Positions 7,840 to 16,524 of a stretch of DNA of 21,624 bases are shown piece by piece. The notes below the pieces were generated by a model. The model searched no databases, was not told the origin of the DNA, and saw only the letters and a program-made list of their open reading frames with translations. The position numbers and the translations under genes are program-made. Source of the stretch: an uncultured Butyrivibrio sp. (lineage in GTDB: Bacteria > Bacillota > Clostridia > Lachnospirales > Lachnospiraceae). The stretch lies in assembly GCA_910577605.1 (NCBI GenBank), contig CAJTON010000001.1:72908-94531 (forward strand), read 5' to 3'. The stretch's first letter is position 1; every line of letters starts with the position of its first letter.

Positions 7840-9165
7840 ATGGATTTATTTGATTACATGAGAGAAAACAATATGAAAAAGGATTCGCCTTTAGCGTCAA
7901 GAATGCGCCCTGCCACTTTGGACGAGGTGGCGGGGCAGCAGCATATTATAGGACGCGGCAGACTGCTTTATCGGGCGATAGAGGCGGACAGGCTTAGCTC
8001 GGTTATTTTTTACGGACCTCCGGGGACTGGAAAAACTACCCTTGCCAAAGTTATAGCCAACACGACGAGCGCAGAATTCTGTCAGATCAACGCCACCTCC
8101 TCCGGCAAAAAGGATATGGAGGAGGCGGTAGCGGCCGCGAAGGAGAGAATGGCGGCGGGACGCAGGACGATCCTCTTTGTAGATGAGATACACCGCTTTA
8201 ATAAAGGCCAACAGGACTATCTTCTTCCGTTTGTGGAGGACGGTACGATCATACTCATAGGCGCGACAACGGAGAATCCTTATTTTGAGGTAAACGGCGC
8301 GCTTATATCCAGGTCCGTGATTTTTGAGCTCAAGCCTCTTGAAAAGGATGATATTGCCGGAATAATCAAAAAGGCGGTATACGATCCCGAAAAGGGAATG
8401 GGCAGCTACAATGCCGTTATAGACGAGGACGCCGTCGATTTTCTGGCGGATATGGCAAACGGCGACGCGCGTCAGGCGCTCAACGCCGTGGAGCTTGGCG
8501 TGATGTCGACAAAGCGGAGCGGGGACGGAAAAATACATATAACGCTTGACGTCGCGTCGGAATGCATACAGAAGCGTGTCATAAAGTATGACAAGTCGGG
8601 AGATAACCATTACGACGTTATCTCGGCGTTTATAAAAAGCATGCGCGGCTCGGACCCGGACGCTGCGCTTTATTATCTTGCGAGAATGCTTTACGCGGGC
8701 GAGGACCCGAAATTCATAGCGCGCAGGATCATGATATGCGCGAGCGAGGACGTCGGCAACGCCGATCCGCAGGCGCTTACGGTAGCCGTGTCCGCGTCGC
8801 TCGCGGCGGAGCGCGTGGGGATGCCCGAGGCGCAGATAATTCTGGCCCATGCCTGCACCTATGTGGCGCAGGCTCCCAAAAGCAATTCGGCGTCGCGCGG
8901 GATTTTCAAGGCTATGGAGTATGTTCAGAACAATCCCGCCTACGGAGTTCCGGCGTATCTTAAGGATTCCCACTATAAAGGGGCGGCAAAGCTCGGGAGA
9001 GGACTTGAGTATAAATACGCGCACGACTACCCCGGACATTATGTAAAACAGCGCTACCTGCCGGAGGAGATCGACGGAGTATCTTTCTACGCTTCTTCGG
9101 GGATGGGTTATGAACGCGTGCTTGACGGACATATGGAGCGTCTAAAAGAAAACGCCGAGGGATAA
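7840..9165 (+). CDS. rarA: Replication-associated recombination protein RarA (MgsA)
   Basis: This 441-residue AAA+ ATPase acts at stalled or gapped replication forks and binds single-strand binding protein and DNA ends. Walker A is GPPGTGKT (59-66), Walker B and its extension are ILFVDEIHRFNKGQQD (111-126), and the sensor region IGATTENPYFEV follows. The C-terminal part carries the tetramerisation region of the family. The conserved opening MDLFDYMRE favours the ATG at 7840; an in-frame ATG at 7819 would add seven residues and neither has a strong SD. Length is normal. The gene follows a long hairpin-rich leader and precedes the DUF5717 operon, which has its own promoter. Confidence 0.96.
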   Translation: MDLFDYMRENNMKKDSPLASRMRPATLDEVAGQQHIIGRGRLLYRAIEADRLSSVIFYGPPGTGKTTLAKVIANTTSAEFCQINATSSGKKDMEEAVAAAKERMAAGRRTILFVDEIHRFNKGQQDYLLPFVEDGTIILIGATTENPYFEVNGALISRSVIFELKPLEKDDIAGIIKKAVYDPEKGMGSYNAVIDEDAVDFLADMANGDARQALNAVELGVMSTKRSGDGKIHITLDVASECIQKRVIKYDKSGDNHYDVISAFIKSMRGSDPDAALYYLARMLYAGEDPKFIARRIMICASEDVGNADPQALTVAVSASLAAERVGMPEAQIILAHACTYVAQAPKSNSASRGIFKAMEYVQNNPAYGVPAYLKDSHYKGAAKLGRGLEYKYAHDYPGHYVKQRYLPEEIDGVSFYASSGMGYERVLDGHMERLKENAEG

Positions 9166-9190
9166 TTTTGTCAAAATATCGGCATCTTTC

Positions 9191-9219
9191 TTGCAGAAAA
9201 GCCGTAGATTGTGTATAAT
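9191..9219 (+). promoter_or_regulatory. Promoter of the DUF5717-DUF5716 operon
   Basis: TTGCAG (9191-9196), a 17-bp spacer and a perfect TATAAT (9214-9219) sit 59 bp before the start codon. An 8-bp inverted repeat, AAGCCGTA (9199-9206) and TACGGCTT (9252-9259), brackets the -10 and start site and could be a repressor site or chance. Confidence 0.78.
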
Positions 9220-9278
9220 TATATATTAGACAAAAGAACGTATAAACATAATACGGCTTGTATTTTCAGGGTGAACGG

Positions 9279-12200
9279 ATGAAGGAACAGATAAACAGAT
9301 ATGCCAGAGGAGTATTTGAATATGAACCTCCGGTAATTGAAGCTAAGGAAAGTTCAATATACGCGGTTATAGATAAGAACAGGGCTTATACCGGGCATAT
9401 CGTTTTTTACGGACAGGGCGGGAGAAAGCTTAAGGGAGTAATTTATACCGACAACGACAAGGTCGTCCTTAAAGAAAATTCCTTTATGGGGGACAGGATA
9501 TCGATAGAGTATACGGTCAGATGCGGCGGCTCTCCGGGCGGGGACGTTATAGAAGGCGCTTTTAATATCGTAAGCAGCGGAGGCGAACTGACAATTCCTT
9601 ATTCGTTCAGTATTGAGACGGGTTCTCACGATACGTCCGCGGGGACCGTGAGGAATCTTTTTGATTTTGCGAGCCTCGCGCAGACCAACGCCGAGGAGGC
9701 GGTAAGTCTTTTTGAAGAGGACGATTTCGAGGACGTGTATATCGGGGACGATATGACGCTCAGATGCATATACGAGGGACTTTCCAAGGGAAGCAGTCCC
9801 ATGGCGAATATGGAGGAATTCCTTATCGCGGTACATAAAAAGAACCCGATAAACATATCGCTTCCTGTCAGTTCGGCTTTGTTCGAGAATGTAAACGAGA
9901 AATTCAAGGAAACGATAACGGTTGAACGCGATTCATGGGGATTCACGGATGTGCGCGTGTCAACGGACGCGCCTTTTGTGCTGCTTGAACGTAATGTCAT
10001 AGCGGCGGAGCTTTTCGCGGGAAATAAGTACGACTTCGCTTATATTGTGGATAACGCCATGCTCCATGACGGAATGAACTACGGAGAGATAGTTTTTGAA
10101 ACGCCCGCCAAAAGAGTAGCGTTTTCAATAAGGATAAGCAAAAATATGTCTACCTCTGAGGCGAGAGCGAAGAGTGAGACAAGGCGCATGAACTGTGAGC
10201 TTATGAAGCTGTACATAAGCTTCAGGACGCACAAAATTAATATTTCGGACTGGATGAGAGAATCTCTCATAATACTTGAAAAGCTCAGAGAGCTTGACGA
10301 TTCCTCGCCTTTTTACAGGCTCGCGCTGGCGCAGATATATATTTCCGGTAAGAACGACGTCAAAGCCAAGGAGCTTATCGAAAACGTAAAGGACGAGATA
10401 CTGGCGGACAGCCCTTCAAAATATCCGGTCTACAGTTATTTTATGTATATAAATTCGCTTTATATGAAGGATCGGGCGTATTCGCGCAAATCAGCCGCCG
10501 CCGTCAGGGAATGCTATAAGGAGAACGAAGACTGGAGAATCCTGTGGACGCTTCTTTTTATGGACGAGGAGCTTGAGAACAATAAAAGCCTTAAGCTTCT
10601 GCGGATAAAGGAGCAGTTTAACAAGGGCTGCAAAAGTCCCGCGCTTTACATAGAGGCGTGCAACATACTTAACGAGCAGCCCGTGCTTTTAAGGGTGCTC
10701 AATTCCTTTGAGGTGAACGTGCTGTTTTTCGGAGCGCGCAACGGTATACTTGATTTGAATCTTTGCGAGCGCGCCGCGGGAATGCTTGTGAACGTAAAAA
10801 ACGGGACCAAAGCGCATATAAGGCTGCTTGCGGAATTTTATAAGATCAACGGCGACAGCATCATCCTTGAAAGCCTGTGCAAGCTTCTTATACGGAGCAA
10901 CTGCGTCGGAGAAAAATACCTAGAATACTATGAGCGCGGGATAGAGGCTGAGCTTAGGATAACAAAGCTTTTTGAATATTACGTCATGTCGAGAAAAATG
11001 GATGATATGAGTCCTATGCCCAAAATGCTGCTCATGTATTTCGGCTACAACAATAATCTTGATTACAGGCACAAAGCCTATCTTTTTGCGAATATAATTT
11101 ACAATAAGTCGGACAGTCTTCAGGTGTACGGAAGCTATTACGCGCAGATGGAGCTTTTCGCTCAGGAACAGCTTCTTTTGGGGCATATCAACGAGCAGCT
11201 TGCGTATATTTACAAAAATATCGTCACCGTTGATATGGTGAACTCCGAAAACGCCGAGCCTGTTTCCGAGATATATTTTACATGCAGGGTGCATTGCGCA
11301 AGTCCGGGAATAAGGAGCGTTATAGTAAGGCACAGGGAGAGCAGCAGCGAGAGAGAGTACCCGCTTGTTTCGTCAGAGGCGTATGTAAGGATTTACACGG
11401 ACAAGGCGCTTGTCATGTTTGCAGGAGCCGACGGCAGCAGATATTGTTCGGGCGTGGATTACAGCGTTACAAAGCTTTTGGACGACGACGCTATCATAAG
11501 AAAATGCCTGAAGGAAAACCCTTCGCTCATACACATAAAACTTGCGGATTGTGAGAAATATATCCGTTATCAGAAAAAGACCGTTGAGGCGGTCGAAAAC
11601 ATGATAACCATGTCAAGGCTGCCGGAGATGAGCAGATATTACAGGCAGCGGCTTGTGTCCGCGGTTATTGAGTACTTTTACGACAGCTATGATGAAGACG
11701 GATTTGAGGGTTTCATCGCGAATGTCGATATTGGGTCGCTTGATGAGAAGGACATATCGAGGGTTGCCGAGATATATATAATTCAAGGAAAATACCGGCT
11801 CGCTTATGAGATTGTGAGCGAACGTTCGGCGATGCAGATAATGCCGAAAAGGCTTGTGAAGCTGGTTTCAAGGATCATAGACGAGCACGGCGGAGAATAT
11901 GACGGCGCGCTTTTAAGAATGTGCTCGATCTGTTTTGCCAAAGGAAAATATGACGATAATGTGCTCAGGTATCTTATACGGAATTATAACGGAGCTTCGC
12001 CCGTCATGGTGAAAATATGGAAAGCGGCGGCGGAGTCGGAGCTTGACGTTTATGAGCTTGAGGAAAGGATAATCGCGCAGATGCTTTTTACGCGCTCATG
12101 CCCGGAGGATATATACGACATTTTTGAATCGTACTACGCAAAGGGTCCGAGCGAGCGTATTGTCGAGGCGTATCTTGCCTATCACTCGTACCTTTATTTT

Positions 12201-12830
12201 GTCAGGGAAAAAAATGTTGGCAGACAGATTTTCGATATGACGGAGGTAACGCTTGAGAGTGAAAAGACGCTGCCGCCCGTCTGCAAGCTCGCCCTTATCA
12301 GATTCTACTCCGAAATGGAGGAGCTGACGGAATTCCGCAGAAGCCTTGCGCAGGACATCGTTCAGGAGATGGTGCGCAAAGGGTTCGTCTTTCCGTTCTA
12401 TATAAAGCTGGGGGACAAAATAAGACTGCCGTTCGACGTATCGGACAAGACCATGGTGGAGTACCGCGCGGATCCGTCTCATAAAGTTGTGATACACTAT
12501 GTTTACGAGGACGGGGAGCATCGCAAAAGCTATGTCGCCGAGGACATGAAAAATGTGTATGAGGGGATTTTTGTAAAGAGCTTCGTGGTGTTTTACGGAG
12601 AAAGCATACAGTATTACATATCCGAGCAGGACGGAGGGGGCGAAATCGCCACCGAGGGGCGTAATGTGGTGAACCAAAGCGTCAGCCCGCAGAAATCGGA
12701 GGGAAGGTACGAGGCGCTGAACGATATTATCGCGAGCCATGCGGCCCATGACAGCGAAACCTTCCGCAAGCTCGTACACACTTACGCCGTAACGGAGTGC
12801 GTCACAGGTCAGCTGTTCAAGCCGCTTTAG
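9279..12830 (+). CDS. DUF5717 family protein, large beta-domain/helical-repeat scaffold
   Basis: This 1183-residue protein resembles DUF5717, a clostridial family of unknown function. No signal peptide or membrane helix is visible, so it is probably cytoplasmic. The N-terminal ~300 residues are beta-rich and read as two Ig-like domains (IVFYGQGGRKLKGVIYTDN; later VRVSTDAPFVLLERNVIAAE). A long helical-repeat region of TPR-like character follows (about 320-640, e.g. FYRLALAQIYISGKNDVKAKELI). A second beta domain (about 650-735), more helical repeats (about 760-1030) and a beta-rich C-terminus (about 1040-1130) complete it. The frame opens at a TTG (9258), but AGGGTG 5 nt before the ATG at 9279 decides the start. 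It is the first gene of a four-gene operon. The domain layout suggests a scaffold for protein contacts; no enzyme motif is seen. Confidence 0.88.
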   Translation: MKEQINRYARGVFEYEPPVIEAKESSIYAVIDKNRAYTGHIVFYGQGGRKLKGVIYTDNDKVVLKENSFMGDRISIEYTVRCGGSPGGDVIEGAFNIVSSGGELTIPYSFSIETGSHDTSAGTVRNLFDFASLAQTNAEEAVSLFEEDDFEDVYIGDDMTLRCIYEGLSKGSSPMANMEEFLIAVHKKNPINISLPVSSALFENVNEKFKETITVERDSWGFTDVRVSTDAPFVLLERNVIAAELFAGNKYDFAYIVDNAMLHDGMNYGEIVFETPAKRVAFSIRISKNMSTSEARAKSETRRMNCELMKLYISFRTHKINISDWMRESLIILEKLRELDDSSPFYRLALAQIYISGKNDVKAKELIENVKDEILADSPSKYPVYSYFMYINSLYMKDRAYSRKSAAAVRECYKENEDWRILWTLLFMDEELENNKSLKLLRIKEQFNKGCKSPALYIEACNILNEQPVLLRVLNSFEVNVLFFGARNGILDLNLCERAAGMLVNVKNGTKAHIRLLAEFYKINGDSIILESLCKLLIRSNCVGEKYLEYYERGIEAELRITKLFEYYVMSRKMDDMSPMPKMLLMYFGYNNNLDYRHKAYLFANIIYNKSDSLQVYGSYYAQMELFAQEQLLLGHINEQLAYIYKNIVTVDMVNSENAEPVSEIYFTCRVHCASPGIRSVIVRHRESSSEREYPLVSSEAYVRIYTDKALVMFAGADGSRYCSGVDYSVTKLLDDDAIIRKCLKENPSLIHIKLADCEKYIRYQKKTVEAVENMITMSRLPEMSRYYRQRLVSAVIEYFYDSYDEDGFEGFIANVDIGSLDEKDISRVAEIYIIQGKYRLAYEIVSERSAMQIMPKRLVKLVSRIIDEHGGEYDGALLRMCSICFAKGKYDDNVLRYLIRNYNGASPVMVKIWKAAAESELDVYELEERIIAQMLFTRSCPEDIYDIFESYYAKGPSERIVEAYLAYHSYLYFVREKNVGRQIFDMTEVTLESEKTLPPVCKLALIRFYSEMEELTEFRRSLAQDIVQEMVRKGFVFPFYIKLGDKIRLPFDVSDKTMVEYRADPSHKVVIHYVYEDGEHRKSYVAEDMKNVYEGIFVKSFVVFYGESIQYYISEQDGGGEIATEGRNVVNQSVSPQKSEGRYEALNDIIASHAAHDSETFRKLVHTYAVTECVTGQLFKPL

Positions 12831-12852
12831 GAGGACGCCGAAAGGAATTTAT

Positions 12853-14124
12853 ATGGATACCAAGGAAAAGCTTTTATGCGTGGGGATAGACCTCTGCGGC
12901 GATTATTCCCAGATAAGTATATACAGTTACAGAAGCAAAGAACCGGTTTCCGTTGATTTTGCGGGGACCGAGAGCAGATACCGGGTTCCGACCGTCGTCA
13001 GCAAGATGCTGGGAAAGGACGAGTGGTTCGCCGGGGACGAGGCGGTAGGAAGCGCAAAGCTCGGAGAAGCTGCGGCGGTCAAGGACATTCTGAAGAAAGC
13101 CGCCGATAAAAACCCCGTACGCGTGGACGACGTGTCGGTTATGCCAATCAAACTGCTTGCGGTATTTTTTGATTATCTTCTGAATACGGCTAAGCATACG
13201 GCGCAGACGGAGGAAATAGGTGCGGTTTGCGTAACGCTTGAGGATTTTAATATTTCTGTTCTCAATGTTGCGGTCAAAGCTATGGAGCATATAGGGATAG
13301 AAAGGGACAGGCTTGCTTTCGCGAGCCATGACGAAAGCTTTGTGTACTATGCGCTCAGTCAGAAGCAGGAGCTGTGGAACAACGACGTTTTTCTTTTCGA
13401 TTACGGGCGCGGCGGACTTACAGCCAAGAGGCTTTATATAGCAAACGAGCGCGGCATAAGGATCGCTATGGTGCATACGGACGGATTTACCGAGGAGATA
13501 CCTTATGAGCTTTGCGAAAACAGCCTTTCGGCGGAATACCTTGACAACCGTCTCAAAGATACGGCGGCAAAGTTATTTGAAAAGAAGAATATTTCAACGG
13601 TATATCTGACGGGAGAGGCGTTTAAGGACGATATGAACCTTCCGGGTTTTATAAAATACCTGTGCGAAAGGCGGCGTGTTTTTGCAGGGAACAATCTCTA
13701 CTGCAAGGGCGCGTGCTATCAGGCGCTTGAGCTTGCCTGCGGACGCGGACCGGAGGTCATGCTCGCCTGTCCGCAGCGCGTAACTACGGGTATAGAAATG
13801 AAAATATCCGACAGGGGGCGCGATAAAATACTTCGCATGGTGAAGCCGGGAATCAACTGGTTCGAGGCGGGCTGCGAATTTGATTTTATAGTGGACGGCG
13901 CGAAAGAACTTGAGATATTTCTTTCTCCGGTCGATACGAGAGAAAAGCAGCTTGTAAAGGTGCCGCTCACGGATTTTCCGGAAAGGCCGGGGAAAGCGTC
14001 GAGGATCACGGTCTCTTTCTCCTTTACAAGCGATTCCAGATGCCATATGATGGTTAAGGACAGGGGATTCGGCGAGTTTTACGCGAGCAGCGGACGTGTT
14101 ATAAACGAGGAACTTTTATTGTAG
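12853..14124 (+). CDS. DUF5716 family protein, divergent Hsp70-like
   Basis: The 423-residue protein aligns by eye with Hsp70 along its length. CVGIDLCGDYSQISIY (9-24) matches the phosphate-1 loop GIDLGTTYS, RVPTVVS and EWFAGDEAV match the segment that follows, and DESFVYYALSQ matches EPTAAALAYG. LFDYGRGGLTAKRL (181-194) matches the phosphate-2 loop, and VYLTGEAF (250-257) with KGACYQALEL (285-294) matches the adenosine loop. Residues about 300-423 resemble the beta substrate-binding domain (RITVSFSF, then VKDRGFGEFYASS, like IEVTFDIDANG and AKDKGTG). The helical lid is absent. The phosphate loops are altered: GTT becomes CGD and GGGT becomes GRGG, so ATP hydrolysis may be lost. It lies 22 bp after the DUF5717 gene with SD AAAGGA. 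The Hsp70 link is my inference; DUF5716 has no known function. Confidence 0.85.
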   Translation: MDTKEKLLCVGIDLCGDYSQISIYSYRSKEPVSVDFAGTESRYRVPTVVSKMLGKDEWFAGDEAVGSAKLGEAAAVKDILKKAADKNPVRVDDVSVMPIKLLAVFFDYLLNTAKHTAQTEEIGAVCVTLEDFNISVLNVAVKAMEHIGIERDRLAFASHDESFVYYALSQKQELWNNDVFLFDYGRGGLTAKRLYIANERGIRIAMVHTDGFTEEIPYELCENSLSAEYLDNRLKDTAAKLFEKKNISTVYLTGEAFKDDMNLPGFIKYLCERRRVFAGNNLYCKGACYQALELACGRGPEVMLACPQRVTTGIEMKISDRGRDKILRMVKPGINWFEAGCEFDFIVDGAKELEIFLSPVDTREKQLVKVPLTDFPERPGKASRITVSFSFTSDSRCHMMVKDRGFGEFYASSGRVINEELLL

Positions 14125-14137
14125 GCGAGGACGGTTT

Positions 14138-14953
14138 ATGGCGGGACTTATTTTATGCCGCAGCAGGCGCTCCGAGAGGCCGTATTATATAAGCAATATG
14201 GCAATAAATATATACTCGGTGGAGGAGCTTTGCTACTATATTTACAACAATATATATCTTATCGGAACCGATCTTTTTGACGGCGGTCTTATTGATTACA
14301 TTGAGAGCGAGCTTAATGAGCCGGAGCTTGCGGGACAGCTGGAATTTCTTGTTTCGCAGAACGCGGGGCTTTCGGAGCTTGTGATAACCGTACTCAGATA
14401 TGTGGATTATTACAGCGAAAACGAGATCGATACGATAAGGGACGTGATTGACAGGCTCGATACTCAGAATGTGTCAGAAAGGCTTAAAGCCAGGGCGGAT
14501 AATTTTCTCGCTAATAAACGCTATAACAGCGCTATTCATAATTATGAGGCAATAGTTTACGGAAAAAGAGACAGCCTTCTTGACGATGTTTTTTACGGAA
14601 ACGTATGGCACAATATGGGAGCGGCTTACGCGGGAATGTTTGTTTTTTATGAGGCTGCGAGATGCTTTTCGGAGGCGTACAGGCTCAACGGCAACGACGA
14701 GTCCTACAAGGCGGCGTTAGCGGCTTCCTATATGGATAAAGGGGCGGAGCCGGAAGACGAAGAGGACGAGCTTATGTACGTCACCTGCCGGGAGATAGAA
14801 ACGCTTATGGACCACGCGCCGGAGGAGCCTGAGTACGCCAGGCTGAAAAGAGCGTTTATCTTTAAGGTGAACGGCCAGACGGCGGAATATTACGGCGCTT
14901 TGGATGAAATCATTGAGGAATGGAAAAACAATTACAGAAATTATATAAAATAG
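14138..14953 (+). CDS. TPR-like small protein of the DUF5717 operon
   Basis: This 271-residue protein is probably cytoplasmic. The N-terminal segment PYYISNMAINIYSVEELCYY followed by IYNNIYLI looks like a conserved signature I associate with clostridial homologues encoded beside DUF5716, though I cannot verify this here. Residues about 115-200 are helical and TPR-like (NFLANKRYNSAIHNYEAI; NMGAAYAGMFVFYEAARC). The C-terminal third is helical, with an acidic patch EDEEDE. I keep the ATG at 14138 because GAGGACGG lies just upstream and the N-terminal signature precedes the alternative ATG at 14198. It follows the Hsp70-like gene by 13 bp. A TPR protein beside an Hsp70-like protein would fit a co-chaperone, but no EEVD-type tail is present on the partner. 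Confidence 0.78.
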   Translation: MAGLILCRSRRSERPYYISNMAINIYSVEELCYYIYNNIYLIGTDLFDGGLIDYIESELNEPELAGQLEFLVSQNAGLSELVITVLRYVDYYSENEIDTIRDVIDRLDTQNVSERLKARADNFLANKRYNSAIHNYEAIVYGKRDSLLDDVFYGNVWHNMGAAYAGMFVFYEAARCFSEAYRLNGNDESYKAALAASYMDKGAEPEDEEDELMYVTCREIETLMDHAPEEPEYARLKRAFIFKVNGQTAEYYGALDEIIEEWKNNYRNYIK

Positions 14954-14965
14954 TAAAGGACGGAT

Positions 14966-16153
14966 ATGGGGTTTTTTAAGAAAAAGAAGAAAAAACAGAA
15001 TGAGGAATTCGTATATATAGATTCCGAGCTGGATATAGAGGCTGAGTTCAGAAAAAGAAAGAGCGCCGATAACGGGGATAAGGAATTCCGCGATATCGAG
15101 GGACTGCAGTATATCCGTACCCAATGCCAGCTTATCACGGAGTCGTCAGGATATATAAGCGAGCTTAAAACGGAGTACGACGCGGTGGCGGCCTATCTGT
15201 CCGATATACAGATAATAGAATCGCAGAGCGAGACCAACCGTAAGAAGCTGAAAATGACAGCGCAGGAGGTTATTGCGCTCAGGCAGAGAAGGGACAGCCT
15301 GCAGAAAGAAAAACCGCGCCTTCAGTCCTCGCAGTACGCTATGTTCGATAAATACGCGAAGGACTTTCCGCAGGCGCTAGTCAACCTGCAGAACGACGAG
15401 AAATACTGCAGCGCCGTAAAGCATGACCTTCGCGTGCTTGAGGCGGAGAAGATGGCACTCAAGGAAGAACTTGACAATTCGGGGATGCGCCGGACAAATA
15501 TCAAGAATGTATCTATTATATCGCTGCTCGGTATAATCGCGGTGTTCGTGATATTTTTTATATCGGGACAGCTTAACGACAAGAACGGTGCTACACTTTT
15601 TATGGTGGTGATGCTGCTTGCCGCCGTTTATGTGCTGCTTATATTTTTTATGCAGAGAAGAAATCTTTACCGCTTCAGGCTTGCGGAAAAAAAGCTTGCC
15701 CGCGCTGTGACGCTTCTCAACAAAACCAAGATAAAGTACGTCAATATAGTCAACAGCGTCGAATATCAGCAGGAGAAATTCGGCGTAAAGAATTCATATG
15801 AGCTCAGCCGGATATATGAGATATATCTTGACGAGCAGAAGAAATCCGAAAGATTCAGAAGCTCGAGCGTGGAGCTTGAGGATGCTCACGCCCGTCTGAC
15901 CGAGCTTGTGTCGGGCATAGGTCTTTATGACGCGTCGGTATGGAACAGTCAGGTGGACGCTCTTGTCGAGCCTAAGGCTATGAAGGCTCTGCGCTCGTCG
16001 TTGAACGCGAGGAGACAGAAGCTGCGGGACCGTATGGAATACAACGCCACGCGCATAGAGGACTCCAAAAAAGGAATCATGGATTACCTTAAAAAACATC
16101 CCGACAAGGCGGATTCCATTATGGAGATCGTTGAGGGCTATGACGCGCTTTAG
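14966..16153 (+). CDS. Two-helix membrane protein with long coiled coils
   Basis: The 395-residue protein starts with a very basic stretch, MGFFKKKKKK. It has a long coiled coil (about 50-178), two close membrane helices (about 181-200 and 209-229) and a second coiled-coil region (about 233-380). The topology predicts a short external hairpin with both coiled-coil arms in the cytoplasm. I recognise no named family. The gene starts 12 bp after the TPR gene with SD AAAGGA and is last in the operon, followed by a terminator. It could anchor the three soluble partners at the membrane. Confidence 0.8.
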   Translation: MGFFKKKKKKQNEEFVYIDSELDIEAEFRKRKSADNGDKEFRDIEGLQYIRTQCQLITESSGYISELKTEYDAVAAYLSDIQIIESQSETNRKKLKMTAQEVIALRQRRDSLQKEKPRLQSSQYAMFDKYAKDFPQALVNLQNDEKYCSAVKHDLRVLEAEKMALKEELDNSGMRRTNIKNVSIISLLGIIAVFVIFFISGQLNDKNGATLFMVVMLLAAVYVLLIFFMQRRNLYRFRLAEKKLARAVTLLNKTKIKYVNIVNSVEYQQEKFGVKNSYELSRIYEIYLDEQKKSERFRSSSVELEDAHARLTELVSGIGLYDASVWNSQVDALVEPKAMKALRSSLNARRQKLRDRMEYNATRIEDSKKGIMDYLKKHPDKADSIMEIVEGYDAL

Positions 16154-16154
16154 G

Positions 16155-16184
16155 GCGCGGTTCGCGTAATTTGCGCGGTTTTTT
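16155..16184 (+). terminator. Probable terminator of the DUF5717 operon
   Basis: A short GC-only stem (CGCG 16163-16166 with 16174-16177; other registers are possible in this GCGCG-rich stretch) is followed by six T (16179-16184) directly after the stop codon. Confidence 0.5.
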
Positions 16185-16194
16185 GACAAAACGG

Positions 16195-16223
16195 TTGACA
16201 TATGCCGTATAAGACTTTATTAT
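16195..16223 (+). promoter_or_regulatory. valS promoter
   Basis: A perfect TTGACA (16195-16200), 17-bp spacer and TATTAT (16218-16223) precede the T-box leader. A second TTGACA lies 12 bp upstream (16183-16188) without a matched -10. Confidence 0.8.
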
Positions 16224-16229
16224 CAACAT

Positions 16230-16480
16230 ATAAAAACAGTCCCTTTAAATGCAGTGAAAAAGAGGAGTAGCAAAACGGCGCGCCCACAGAGAGGACCGTA
16301 CAGGTGCGAGCGGTCCGGAACGGCTTTTGCGAAGGTAGCTTTGGAGCAGCATCGGTGAAATCACAGTAACCGGTGACGTATCGTCCGCGTTAAGGATAAG
16401 ATGAGATGACGGATTTCGGGTCAATAAAGGTGGTACCGCGTATAATACGCCCTTTGCAGTATGGCAGGGGCGTTTTTTGG
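16230..16480 (+). promoter_or_regulatory. T-box riboswitch (valine) controlling valS
   Basis: The leader senses uncharged tRNA-Val and allows read-through when valine charging is low. Stem I has GCAAAA (16270-16275) with TTTTGC (16325-16330) above the specifier loop, and GGACCG/CGGTCC (16293-16298, 16311-16316) near its tip. The loop side GAAGGTAGC contains GTA (16335-16337), a valine codon fitting the downstream gene. The T-box AAGGTGGTACCGCG is at 16427-16440. The antiterminator pairs AAAGG (16426-16430) with CCTTT (16451-16455) and GCGTA (16438-16442) with TACGC (16446-16450). The competing terminator pairs ACGCCC (16447-16452) with GGGCGT (16468-16473), followed by T6. Confidence 0.95.
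16447..16478 (+). terminator. T-box intrinsic terminator
   Basis: ACGCCC pairs with GGGCGT, extended by a wobble and an A-T pair, and is followed by TTTTTT (16473-16478). It excludes the antiterminator because both use 16446-16455. Confidence 0.9.
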
Positions 16481-16524
16481 CGCCGGAAGCCCCGGCGGGA
16501 TAAAAATATAAAGGAGTGAAAGCT

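Noticed and set aside
7897..9132. 411-codon minus-strand open frame opposite rarA
   Set aside because: It is a shadow of rarA: arginine- and histidine-rich, no family resemblance, and the sense strand has full rarA motifs.
9155..9190. Possible terminator after rarA (GCCGA ... TCGGC with an inner ATTTT/AAAAT stem)
   Set aside because: The pairing is interrupted and the following ATCTTTC is a poor U-tract; too weak to annotate.
12096..12779. 227-codon minus-strand open frame opposite the DUF5717 gene
   Set aside because: It is fully inside a well-supported gene and has no recognisable domain.
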